Origin: Urophycis tenuis
Taxonomy: Eukaryota; Chordata; Actinopteri; Gadiformes; Phycidae
DNA: 64,000 nucleotides
Assembly: GCA_036785325.1 (NCBI GenBank)
Contig: JAXIVH010000041.1
Span: 2,670,001-2,734,000 of the forward strand
Direction: 5' to 3'
Shown: one piece after another, positions 49,608 to 61,775 of the stretch
Position numbering within the stretch: position 1 is the stretch's first letter
Layout of the letters: each line of letters starts with the position of its first letter
The notes under the pieces: model-generated
Database searches by the model: none
Told to the model about the DNA's origin: nothing
What the model saw: the letters and a program-made list of their open reading frames with translations, nothing else
Position numbers and translations under genes: made by a program

Positions 49608-52600
49608 ACAGAACACACATGAATCAGCTTATTATTTCGACGACCCATGGGCAAATATAGTCATGCCATACGTTGTTGGAAAGCTTAGATTTCCCCGTTT
49701 AAAATGAGCCCATCTCCGAGCAATTTGGTTGCTCACAGACAAATCTGCGTCAGGTTGACTGAAGTCTACACAGCAGCTAAAGACATACCTTCAACGTTTC
49801 AATTAACATCAATCTTTCCTTACAGAACACAAAAGAATTAGCTTAGTATTTCAACGACCCTTTAGTGAATATAGTCTTGCCATACGCCGTTGGAAAGCTT
49901 AGATTTCCCCGCTTAAAATGAGCCCATCCGCGAGCAGTCTGGTTGATCACAGACTAAACTGCGTCAGGTTGACTGAAGTCTACCCAGCAGCTAAAAACAT
50001 ACCTTCAACGTTTCAATTAACATCAATCTTTCCTTACAGAACACAAATTAATTAGCTTAGTATTTCAACGACCCATGAGTCAATATAGTCTTGCCATACG
50101 CCGTTGGAAAGCTTAGATTTCCCCGATTAAAATGAGCCCATCCGCGAGCAGTCTGGTTCATCACAGACTAAACTGCGTCAGGTTGACTGAAGTCTACCCA
50201 GCAGCTAAAAACATACCTTCAACGTTTCAATTAACATCAATCTTTCCTTACAGAACACAAATTAATTAGCTTAGTATTTCAATGACCCATGAGTCAATAT
50301 AGTCTTGCCATACGCCGTTGGAAAGCTTAGATTTCCCCGCTTAAAATGAGCCCATCCCCGAGCAGTCTGGTTGATCACAGACTAAACTGCGTCAGGTTGA
50401 ATGAAGTCTACCCAGCAGCTAAAAACATACCTTTAACGTTTCAATTAACATCAATCTTTCCTTACAGAACACAAATTAATTAGCTTAGTATTTCAACGAC
50501 CCATGAGTCAATATAGTCTTGCCATACGCCGTTGGAAAGCTTAGATTTCCCCGTTTAAAATGAGCCCATCCGCGAGCAGTCTGGTTCATCACAGACTAAA
50601 CTGCGTCAGGTTGACTGAAGTCTACCCAGCAGCTAAAAACATACCTTCAACGTTTCAATTAACATCAATCTTTCCTTACAGAACACAAATTAATTAGCTT
50701 AGTATTTCAATGACCCATGAGTCAATATAGTCTTGCCATACGCCGTTGGAAAGCTTAGATTGCCCCGCTTAAAATGAGCCCATCCCCGAGCAGTCTGGTT
50801 GATCACAGACTAAACTGCGTCAGGTTGAATGAAGTCTACCCAGCAGCTAAAAACATACCTTTAACGTTTCAATTAACATCAATCTTTCCTTACAGAACAC
50901 AAATTAATTAGCTTAGTATTTCAACGACCCTTTGGTGAATATAGTCTTGCCATACGCCGTTGGAAAGCTTAGATTTCCCCGCTTATAATGAGCCCATCCT
51001 CGAGCAATTTGGTTGCTCACAGACTAAACTGCGTCAGGTTGACTGAAGTCTACCCAGCAGCTAAAAACATACCTTCAACGTTTCAATTAACATCAATCTT
51101 TCCTTACAGATCACAAATTAATTAGCTTAGTATTTCAACGACCAATGAGTCAATATAGTCTTGCCATACGCCGTTGAAAAGCTTAGATTTCCCCGCTTAA
51201 AATGAGCCCATCCGCCAGCAGTCTGGTTGATCACAGACTAAACTGCGTCAGGTTGACTGAAGTCTACCCAGCAGCTAAAAACATACCTTTAACGTTTCAA
51301 TTAACATCAATCTTTCCTTACAGAACACAAATTAATTAGCTTAGTATTTCAACGACCCATGAGTCAATATAGTCTTGCCATACGCCGTTGGAAAGCTTAG
51401 ATTTCCCCGCTTAAAATGAGCCCATCCGCGAGCAGTCTGGTTGATCACAGACTAAACTGCGTCAGGTTGAATGAAGTCTACCCAGCAGCTAAAAACATAC
51501 CTTTAACGTTTCAATTAACATCAATCTTTCCTTACAGAACACAAATTAATTAGCTTAGTATTTCAACGGCCCTTTGGTGAATATAGTCTTGCCATACGCC
51601 GTTGGAAAGCTTAGATTTCCCTGCTTATAATGAGCCCATCCCGGAGCAATTTGGTTGCTCACAGACAAAACTGTGTCAGGTTGAGTGAAGTCTACCCAGC
51701 AGCTAAAAACATACCTTCAACGTTTCAATTAACATCAATCTTTCCTTACAGAACACAAATTAATTATCTTAGTATTTCAACGACCCATGAGTCAATATAG
51801 TCTTGCCATACGCCGTTGGAAAGCTTAGATTTCCCCGCTTAAAATGAGCCCATCCCCAAGCAATTTGGTTGCTCAGAGACAAAACTGTGTCAGGTTGACT
51901 GAAGTCTACCCAGCAGCTAAAAACATACCTTCAACGTTTCAATTAACATCAATCTTTCCTTACAGATCACAAATTAATTAGCTTAGTATTTCAACGACCA
52001 ATGAGTCAATATAGTCTTGCCATACGCCGTTGGAAAGCTTAGATTTCCCCGCTTATAATGAGCCCATCCGCCAGCAGTCTGGTTGATCACAGACTAAACT
52101 GCGTCAGGTTGACTGAAGTCTACCCAGCAGCTAAAAACATACCTTAAACGTTTCAATTAACATCAATCTTTCCTTACAGAACACAAATTAATTAGCTTAG
52201 TATTTCAACGACCCATGAGTCAATATAGTCTTGCCATACGCCGTTGGAAAGCTTAGATTTCCCCGCTTAAAATGAGCCCATCCGCGAGCAGTCTGGTTGA
52301 TCACAGACTAAACTGCGTCAGGTTGAATGAAGTCTACCCAGCAGCTAAAAACATACCTTTAACGTTTCAATTAACATCAATCTTTCCTTACAGAACACAA
52401 ATTAATTAGCTTAGTATTTCAACGGCCCTTTGGTGAATATAGTCTTGCCATACGCGGTTGGAAAGCTTAGATTTCCCTGCTTATAATGAGCCCATCCCGG
52501 AGCAATTTGGTTGATCACAGACTAAACTGCGTCAGGTTGAATGAAGTCTACCCAGCAGCTAAAAACATACCTTTAACGTTTCAATTAACATCAATCTTTC

Positions 52601-54728
52601 CTTACAGAACACAAATTAATTAGCTTAGTATTTCAACGACCCTTTGGTGAATATAGTCTTGCCATACGCCGTTGGAAAGCTTAGATTTCCCCGCTTATAA
52701 TGAGCCCATCCTCGAGCAATTTGGTTGCTCACAGACTAAACTGCGTCAGGTTGACTGAAGTCTACCCAGCAGCTAAAAACATACCTTTAACGTTTCAATT
52801 AACATCAATCTTTCCTTACAGATCACAAATTAATTAGCTTAGTATTTCAACGACCAATGAGTCAATATAGTCTTGCCATACGCCGTTGAAAAGCTTAGAT
52901 TTCCCCGCTTAAAATGAGCCCATCCGCCAGCAGTCTGGTTGATCACAGACTAAACTGCGTCAGGTTGACTGAAGTCTACCCAGCAGCTAAAAACATACCT
53001 TTAACGTTTCAATTAACATCAATCTTTCCTTACAGAACACAAATTAATTAGCTTAGTATTTCAACGACCCTTTGGTGAATATAGTCTTGCCATACGCCGT
53101 TGGAAAGCTTAGATTTCCCCGCTTATATTGAGCCCATCCGCCAGCAGTCTGGTTGATCACAGACTAAACTGCGTCAGGTTGACTGAAGTCTACCCAGCAG
53201 CTAAAAACATACCTTAAACGTTTCAATTAACATCAATCTTTCCTTACAGAACACAAATTAATTAGCTTAGTATTTCAACGACCCATGAGTCAATATAGTC
53301 TTGCCATACGCCGTTGGAAAGCTTAGATTTCCCCGCTTAAAATGAGCCCATCCGCGAGCAGTCTGGTTGATCACAGACTAAACTGCGTCAGGTTGAATGA
53401 AGTCTACCCAGCAGCTAAAAACATACCTTTAACGTTTCAATTAACATCAATCTTTCCTTACAGAACACAAATTAATTAGCTTAGTATTTCAACGGCCCTT
53501 TGGTGAATATAGTCTTGCCATACGCCGTTGGAAAGCTTAGATTTCCCTGCTTATAATGAGCCCATCCCGGAGCAATTTGGTTGCTCACAGACAAAACTGT
53601 GTCAGGTTGAGTGAAGTCTACCCAGCAGCTAAAAACATACCTTCAACGTTTCAATTAACATCAATCTTTCCTTACAGAACACAAATTAATTATCTTAGTA
53701 TTTCAACGACCCATGAGTCAATATAGTCTTGCCATACGCCGTTGGAAAGCTTAGATTTCCCCGCTTAAAATGAGCCCATCCCCAAGCAATTTGGTTGCTC
53801 AGAGACAAAACTGTGTCAGGTTGACTGAAGTCTACCCAGCAGCTAAAAACATACCTTCAACGTTTCAATTAACATCAATCTTTCCTTACAGATCACAAAT
53901 TAATTAGCTTAGTATTTCAACGACCAATGAGTCAATATAGTCTTGCCATACGCCGTTGGAAAGCTTAGATTTCCCCGCTTATAATGAGCCCATCCGCCAG
54001 CAGTCTGGTTGATCACAGACTAAACTGCGTCAGGTTGACTGAAGTCTACCCAGCAGCTAAAAACATACCTTAAACGTTTCAATTAACATCAATCTTTCCT
54101 TACAGAACACAAATTAATTAGCTTAGTATTTCAACGACCCATGAGTCAATATAGTCTTGCCATACGCCGTTGGAAAGCTTAGATTTCCCCGCTTAAAATG
54201 AGCCCATCCGCGAGCAGTCTGGTTGATCACAGACTAAACTGCGTCAGGTTGAATGAAGTCTACCCAGCAGCTAAAAACATACCTTTAACGTTTCAATTAA
54301 CATCAATCTTTCCTTACAGAACACAAATTAATTAGCTTAGTATTTCAACGGCCCTTTGGTGAATATAGTCTTGCCATACGCGGTTGGAAAGCTTAGATTT
54401 CCCTGCTTATAATGAGCCCATCCCGGAGCAATTTGGTTGCTCACAGACAAAACTGTGTCAGGTTGAGTGAAGTCTACCCAGCAGCTAAAAACATACCTTC
54501 AACGTTTCAATTAACATCAATCTTTCCTTACAGAACACAAATTAATTATCTTAGTATTTCAACGACCAATGAGTCTATATATAGTCTTGCCATACGCCGT
54601 TGGAAAGCTTAGATTTCCCCGCTTAAAATGAGCCCATCCGCGAGCAGTCTGGTTGCTCACAGACAAAACTGCGTCAGGTTGACTGAAGTCTACCCAGCAG
54701 CTAAAAACATACCTTCAACGTTTCAATT
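49608..54728 (+). repeat. 214-bp satellite, block 16 (24 monomers, longest)
   Basis: 5121 bp; 24 x 214 - 17 = 5119, and the extra 2 bp is the TCTATATATAG variant at about 54574. It shows nested tandem duplications: a dimer repeated near 50100-50960 (GGTTCATCACAG at about 50155 and 50583), and a set of about 8 monomers repeated from about 51175 to 52890. Confidence 0.95.
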
Positions 54729-55000
54729 CACGCGTTTTTTTTGTAATACGTGTAGCTATGATAAAGGACACATGTTTTGGCCTGTTTTATTATTCATAGT
54801 TGGCTTAACAGTAATAGAATATTATTATATGCTATAAGTGACTAGACGTCCGAGATCAAAACTGGGAGCATAATCCCCGAGAAGGGGGAAAAAAAGGGTC
54901 AGCTATGTTTAAGTATATATATATATGTGTGTGTATATATGCGTGTGTGTGTGTGTATATATGCGCGCGTGTGTGTGTGTGTGTGTGTCTGTGTGTGTGT

Positions 55001-55037
<37 letters not shown>

Positions 55038-55738
55038 AATCACTTACTTGGAACGGCATGATCCCACATCGCTGTGAAGGGATGGTGTTAACCAGGTGGG
55101 CGTGCAACCCCTCGAGAGAGTTGCTGCCTCACCGGCACTTGTACTTGTTCAGCCGGATGCAGTTCTTCACAACCACCTTCACAGAGACATACAGCTGTAT
55201 GCCAGGGGGGTCATGTAACACACAACCTATTGCAAGGTCCTCATTTATGCTGGTGTCATTTTGAAATGTTACCATATACAAGTTTGAATGGTTTTGACAC
55301 ACGATGACTGCAGAGACAGCTGCAGGATGGCCCACGAAGCAGGACGGAGGGGGCCTGTGGCTGTGCGGGGAGGACCAGCGGTATGGGTGCTGCCGACACA
55401 GGGGGCGGGCGGGCCACAGGCTGACGCAGCAGGAGGCCTCGGCTGGAGGCGGGTGGGCGCAGGAGGCTTCGGCCGGGTGGAGGACGACAACGCAGTGGGC
55501 TGAACGGGCCGGTTGGTGGGAGTCACAGGCTCTGGCTCATCAACAAATAACCTGGAAATATAAAATACACACGTGATCAGTATTGATATTGATATCTTTT
55601 ATAAGAACACTGTTCATACCGTTTACACTTTTTATACAACTGTTTATACAATGTCCATACTGTTCATTTATTAATGTTTATCACTGAAAAATAAAGGTGA
55701 CTTGGTATGACTTGTGTGCTATTTTCTTTCCACAGCCA
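54729..55738. repeat. Long segment, copy 17
   Basis: 1010 bp; microsatellite at 54913-55033 with TGTCTGTG breaks; exon-like fragment 55048-55307, nonsense class. Sister of copy 14. It is the only copy whose left flank reads CAACGTTTCAATTCACGCG rather than CAACTTTTCAATTCACGCG. Confidence 0.9.
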
Positions 55739-58268
55739 ACAGAACACATGAATCAGCTTATTATTTCGACGACCCATGGGCAAATATAGTCATGCCATAC
55801 GTTGTTGGAAAGCTTAGATTTCCCCGTTTAAAATGAGCCCATCTTCGAGCAATTTGGTTGCTCACAGACAAATCTGCGTCAGGTTGACTGAAGTCTACAC
55901 AGCAGCTAAAAACATACCTTCAACGTTTCAATTAACATCAATCTTTCCTTACAGAACACAAATTAATTAGCTTAGTATTTCAACGACCCTTTAGTGAATA
56001 TAGTCTTGCCATACGCCGTTGGAAAGCTTAGATTTCCCCGCTTAAAATGAGCCCATCCGCGAGCAGTCTGGTTGATCACAGACTAAACTGCGTCAGGTTG
56101 AATGAAGTCTACCCAGCAGCTAAAAACATACCTTTAACGTTTCAATTAACATCAATCTTTCCTTACAGAACACAAAAGAATTAGCTTAGTATTTCAACGA
56201 CCCTTTGGTGAATATAGTCTTGCCATACGCCGTTGGAAAGCTTAGATTTCCCCGCTTATAATGAGCCCATCCCCGAGCAATTTGGTTGCTCACAGACTAA
56301 ACTGCGTCAGGTTGACTGAAGTCTACCCAGCAGCTAAAAACATACCTTCAACGTTTCAATTAACATCAATCTTTCCTTACAGAACACAAATTAATTAGCT
56401 TAGTATTTCAACGACCCATGAGTCAATATAGTCTTGCCATACGCCGTTGGAAAGCTTAGATTTCCCCGCTTAAAATGAGCCCATCCGCGAGCAGTCTGGC
56501 TGATCACAGACTAAACTGCGTCAGGTTGACTGAAGTCTACCCAGCAGCTAAAAACATACCTTCAACGTTTCAATTAACATCAATCTTTCCTTACAGAACA
56601 CAAATTAATTAGCTTAGTATTTCAATGACCCATGAGTCAATATAGTCTTGCCATACGCCGTTGGAAAGCTTAGATTTCCCCGCTTAAAATAAGCCCATCC
56701 GCGAGCAGTCTGGTTGATCACAGACTAAACTGCGTCAGGTTGAATGAAGTCTACACAGCAGCTAAAAACATACCTTTAACGTTTCAATTAACATCAATCT
56801 TTCCTTACAGAACACAAAATAATTAGCTTAGTATTTCAACGACCCTTTGGTGAATATAGTCTTGCCATACGCCGTTGGAAAGCTTAGATTTCCCCGCTTA
56901 TAATGAGCCCATCCCCGAGCAATTTGGTTGCTCACAGACTAAACTGCGTCAGGTTGACTGAAGTCTACCCAGCAGCTAAAAACATACCTTCAACGTTTCA
57001 ATTAACATCAATCTTTCCTTACAGAACACAAATTAATTAGCTTAGTATTTCAACGAGCCATGAGTCAATATAGTCTTTCCATACGCCGTTGGAAAGCTTA
57101 GATTTCCCCGCTTAAAATGAGCCCATCTCCGAGCAATTTGGTTGCTCACAGACAAATCTGCGTCAGGTTGACTGAAGTCTACACAGCAGCTAAAGACATA
57201 CCTTCAACGTTTCAATTAACATCAATCTTTCCTTACAGAACACAAAAGAATTAGCTTAGTATTTCAACGACCCTTTAGTGAATATAGTCTTGCCATACGC
57301 CGTTGGAAAGCTTAGATTTCTCCGCTTAAAATGAGCCCATCTGCGAGCAGTCTGGTTGATCACAGACTAAACTGCGTCAGGTTGACTGAAGTCTACCCAG
57401 CAGCTAAAAACATACCTTAAACGTTTCAATTTACATCAATCTTTCCTTACAGAACACAAATTAATTAGCTTAGTATTTCAACGCCCCTTTGGTGAATATA
57501 GTCTTGCCATAGGCCGTTGGAAAGCTTAGATTTCCCCACTTATAATGAGCCCATTCCCGAGCAATTTGGTTGCTCACAGACAAAACTGTGTCAGGTTGAG
57601 TGAAGTCTACCCAGCAGCTAAAAACATACCTTCAACGTTTCAATTAACATCAATCTTTCCTTACAGAACACAAATTAATTAGCTTAGTATTTCAACGGCC
57701 CTTTGGTGAATATAGTCTTGCCATACGCCGTTGAAAAGCTTAGATTTCCCTGCTTAAAATGAGCCCATCCGCCAGCAATTTGGTTGCTCAGAGACAATTT
57801 GCTTCAGGTTGACTGAAGTCTACCCAGCAGCTAAAAACATACCTTCAACGTTTCAATTAACATCAATCTTTCCTTACAGATCACAAATTAATTAGCTTAG
57901 TATTTCAACGACCCATGAGTCAATATAGTCTTGCCATACGCCATTGGAAAGCTTAGATTTCCCCGCTTAAAATGAGCCCATCCGCGAGCAGTCTGGTTAA
58001 TCACAGACTAAACTGCGTCAGGTTGAATGAAGTCTACCCAGCAGCTAAAAACATACCTTTAACGTTTCAATTAACATCAATCTTTCCTTACAGAACACAA
58101 ATTAATTAGCTTAGTATTTCAAAGACCCTTTGGTGAATATAGTCTTGCCATACGCCGTTGGAAAGCTTAGTTTTCCCCGCTTATAATGAGCCCATCCCTG
58201 AGCAATTTGGTTGCTCAAAGACTAAACTGCGTCAGGTTGACTGAAGTCTACACAGCAGCTAAAAACAT

Positions 58269-58283
58269 ACCTTCAACGTTTCA
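58269..58283. repeat. Rex3 target-site duplication, left copy
   Basis: ACCTTCAACGTTTCA, part of the ordinary satellite monomer, directly followed by the element's TCCATCCATCC end. Repeated exactly at 60544-60558. Confidence 0.92.
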
Positions 58284-60543
58284 TCCATCCATCCATATCC
58301 TCCGCTTATCCGGGGTCGGGTCGCGGGGGCAGCAGCCTGAGGAGAGAAGCCCAGACTTCCCTCTCCCCAGCCACTTCGTCCAGCTCTTCCGGGGGGATCC
58401 CGAGGCGTTCCCAGGCCAGCCGAGAGACATAGTCCCTCCAGCGTGTCCTGGGTCTTCCCCGGGGCCTCCTCCCGGAGGGACGTGCCCGGAACACCTCCCC
58501 AGGGAGGCGTCCAGGAGGCATCCTCACTAGATGCCCGAGCCACCGCAACTGGCTCCTCTCGATGCGGAGGAGCAGCGGTTCTACTCTGAGCCCCTCCCGG
58601 ATGACCGAGCTTCTCACCCTATCTCTAAGGGAGAGCCCGGACACCCTGCGGAGGAAACTCATTTCGGCCGCTTGTATTCGCGATCTCGTTCTTTCGGTCA
58701 CTACCCACAGCTCGTGACCATAGGTGAGGGTAGGAACGTAGATTGACCGGTAAATCGAGAGCTTCGCCTTTAGGCTCAGCTCCTTCTTCACCATGACGGA
58801 CCGGTGCAGAGCCCGCATCACTGCCGACGCCGCACCGATCCGTCGGTCAATCTCCCGCTCCATCCTCCCCTCACTCGTGAACAAGACCCCGAGATACTTG
58901 AACTCCTCCACTTGAGGCAGAATCTCCTCCCCGATCCGGAGAGTGCACTCCACCCTTTTCCGGCCGAGAACCATGGCCTCGGATTTGGAGGTGCTGATCC
59001 TCATCCCAACCGCTTCACATTCGGCTGCGAACCGCTCCAGTGAGAGCTGAAGGTCACGGCCCGATGAAGCCAACAGGACAAGATCATCTGCGAAAAGCAG
59101 TGACGCAATCCTGAGGCCACCGAACCGTAACCCCCCAACGCCCTGGCTGCGCCTAGAAATTCTGTCCATAAAAGTTGTGAACAGAATCGGTGACAAAGGG
59201 CAGCCCTGGCGGAGGCCAACCCCCACCGGAAACAGGCTCGACTTACTGCCGGCAATGCGGACCAAGCTCTGGCACCGGGAGTACAGGGACCCGATGGCCC
59301 GTAACAGCGGGCCCGGTACCCCATACTCCCGGAGCACCCCCCACAGGGCTCCCCGAGGGACACGGTCGAACGCCTTCTCCAAGTCCACAAAGCACATGTA
59401 GACTGGTTGGGCGAACTCCCATGCACCCTCGAGTACCGCGCCAAGGGTATAGAGCTGGTCCACAGTTCCACGGCCGGGACGAAAACCACATTGCTCCTCC
59501 TGAATCCGAGGTTCGACTATCCTACGGACCCTCCTCTCCAGGACCCCCGAATAGACCTTACCGGGGAGGCTGAGGAGTGTGATCCCCTGTAGTTGGAGCA
59601 CACCCTCCGGTCCCCCTTTTTGAAGAGGGGAACCACCACCCCGGTCTGCCAATCCAGAGGCACTGCCCCCGATGTCCACGCGATGCTGCAGAGACGTGTC
59701 AACCAAGACAGCCCCACAGCATCCAGGGCCTTTAGGAACTCGGGGTGGATCTCGTCCACCCCCGGGGCCCCACCACCGAGGAGCTTTTTAACCACCTCGG
59801 CGATCTCGGCCCCGGAGATAGGAGAGTCCCCCCCCGAGTCCCCAGACCCTGCTTCCTCCGTGGAAGGCGTGTTGGTGGGATTGAGGAGGTCTTCGAAGTA
59901 TTCCCCCCACCGATTCACAACGTCCCGAGTCGAGGTCAGCAGCGCCCCGTCCCCACCGTACACGGTGTTGACAGAGCACTGCTTCCCCCTCCTGAGACGC
60001 CGGATGGTGGTCCAGAATCTCCTCGAAGCCGTTCGGAAGTCCTTCTCCATGGCCTCACCAAACTCCTCCCACACCCGAGTTTTTGCCTCCGCAACCGCCG
60101 AAGCCGCGCCCCGCTTGGCCCGCCGGTACCCATCAGCCGCCTCAGGAGTCCCACGGGCCAAAAAGGCCCGGTAGGACTCCTTCTTCAGCTTGACGGCATC
60201 CCTTACCGCTGGGGTCCACCAGCGGGTTCGGGGGTTGCCGCCGCGACAGGCACCGACGACCTTACGGCCACAGCTCCGGTCGGCCGCTTCAACAATGGAG
60301 GCACGGAACAAGGTCCACTCGGACTCTATGTCCCCCGCCTCCCCCGGGACATGGTTGAAGCTCTCCCGGAGGTGGGAGTTGAAGCTCGTTCTGACAGGAG
60401 ATTCAGCCAGACGTTCCCAGAAGACCCTCACAGTACGTTTGGGTCTGCCAGGTCTGACCGGCATCTTCCCCCGCCATCGGAGCCAACTCGCCACCAGGTG
60501 GTGATCAGTTGACAGCTCCGCCCCTCTCTTCACCCGAGTGTCC
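58284..60543 (-). mobile_element. Rex3 non-LTR retrotransposon (RTE clade), 5'-truncated
   Basis: 2260 bp on the minus strand. The 3' end (at the left) finishes in GGATGGATGG-type tetranucleotides, typical of Rex3/RTE tails rather than poly-A. The RT region contains, near 59191 and 59633, sequences that match my memory of the standard Rex3 PCR primer sites. The 5' end (at the right) lies in the last part of the endonuclease, so about a third of a full-length element is missing, as is usual for target-primed insertion. The 15-bp flanking duplication shows a simple insertion with no target loss. Confidence 0.95.
58306..60543 (-). pseudogene. Rex3 endonuclease/reverse transcriptase, truncated and frameshifted
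   Basis: Ancestrally a polyprotein that nicks DNA and reverse-transcribes its own RNA at the target. Reading right to left: the end of the endonuclease with its TDHHLV motif (about 60490-60520); a basic linker; the RT fingers, starting with FKKGDRR and SNYRG; FRPGRGTVDQ; the VDLEKAFDRVP box; GLRQGCPLSP; the catalytic LLFADDLVLL, with the Asp pair at 59083-59088; a GYLGVLF-like KYLGVLF box; and a C-terminal RWLGHLVRMP region, ending at a stop near 58306. Near 59583 one base is missing between SNYRG and the ITLLSLPGK box, shifting the frame. With the missing 5' end, the copy is dead. Confidence 0.93.
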
Positions 60544-60558
60544 ACCTTCAACGTTTCA
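60544..60558. repeat. Rex3 target-site duplication, right copy
   Basis: Exact repeat of 58269-58283. After it the satellite continues with AATTAAGATCAATC, as in the sister monomer of block 14 near 46995. Confidence 0.92.
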
Positions 60559-60775
60559 ATTAAGATCAATCTTTCAATAAAGAACAGAAATTAATTAGCT
60601 TAGTATTTCAACGACCCATGACTCAATATAGTCTTGCCATACGCCGTTGGGAAGTTTAGATTTCCCCGCTTAAAATGAGCCCATCCGCGAGCAATTTAGT
60701 TGCTCACAGACTAAACTGCGTCAGGTTGAATGAAGTCTACCCAGCAGCTAAAAACATACCTTCAACTTTTCAATT

Positions 60776-61014
60776 CACGCGTTTTTTTTGTAATACGTGT
60801 AGCTATGATAAAGGACACATGTTTTGGCCTGTTTTATTATTCATAGTTGGCTTAACAGTAATAGAATATTATTATATGCTATAAGTGACCAGACGTCCGA
60901 GATCAAAACTGGGAGCATAATCCCCGAGAAGGGGGAAAAAAAGGGTCAGCTATGTTTAAGTATATATATATATATGTGTGTGTATATATGTGTGTGTGTG
61001 TGTGTGTATATATG

Positions 61015-61074
<60 letters not shown>

Positions 61075-61775
61075 AATCACTTACTTGGAACGGCATGATC
61101 CCACATCGCTGTGAAGGGATGGCGTTAACCAGGTGGGCGTGCAACCCCTCGAGAGAGTTGCTGCCTCACCGGCACTTGTACTTGTTCAGCCGGATGCAGT
61201 TCTTCACAACCACCTTCACAGAGACATACAGCTGTATGCCAGGGGGGTCATGTAACACACAACCTATTGCAAGGTCCTCATTTATGCTGGTGTCATTTTG
61301 AAATGTTACCATATACAAGTTTGAATGGTTTTGACACACGATGACTGCAGAGACAGCTGCAGGATGGCCCACGAAGCAGGACGGAGGGGGCCTGTGGCTG
61401 TGCGGGGAGGACCAGCGGTATGGGTGCTGCCGACACAGGGGGCGGGCGGGCCACAGGCTGACGCAGCAGGAGGCCTCGGCTGGAGGCGGGTGGGCGCAGG
61501 AGGCTTCGGCCGGGTGGAGGACGACAACGCAGTGGGCTGAACGGGCCGGTTGGTGGGAGTCACAGGCTCTGGCTCATCAACAAATAACCTGGAAATATAA
61601 AATACACACGTGATCAGTATTGATATTGATATCTTTTATAAGAACACTGTTCATACCGTTTACACTTTTTATACAACTGTTTATACAATGTCCATACTGT
61701 TTATTTATTAATGTTTATCACTGAAAAATAAAGGTGACTTGGTATGACTTGTGTGCTATTTTCTTTCCACAGCCA
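60776..61775. repeat. Long segment, copy 18
   Basis: 1000 bp; microsatellite at 60960-61070 with a private ATGCTCGTG; exon-like fragment 61085-61344, nonsense class. Sister of copy 15, preceded by the same GGGAAGTTTAG monomer. Confidence 0.9.

Larger units (their letters stand above)
55739..60775 (+). repeat. 214-bp satellite, block 17 (13 monomers, interrupted by Rex3)
   Basis: Without the 2260-bp Rex3 and one 15-bp target copy, 2762 bp remain. 13 x 214 - 17 = 2765, less 3 bp of visible small deletions shared with block 14. The monomer order equals block 14 minus that block's dimer and trimer duplications. Confidence 0.95.

Noticed and set aside
59745..60512. 255-codon plus frame and other plus frames inside Rex3
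   Set aside because: Antisense of the Rex3 coding region, which has a clear minus-strand reverse transcriptase.
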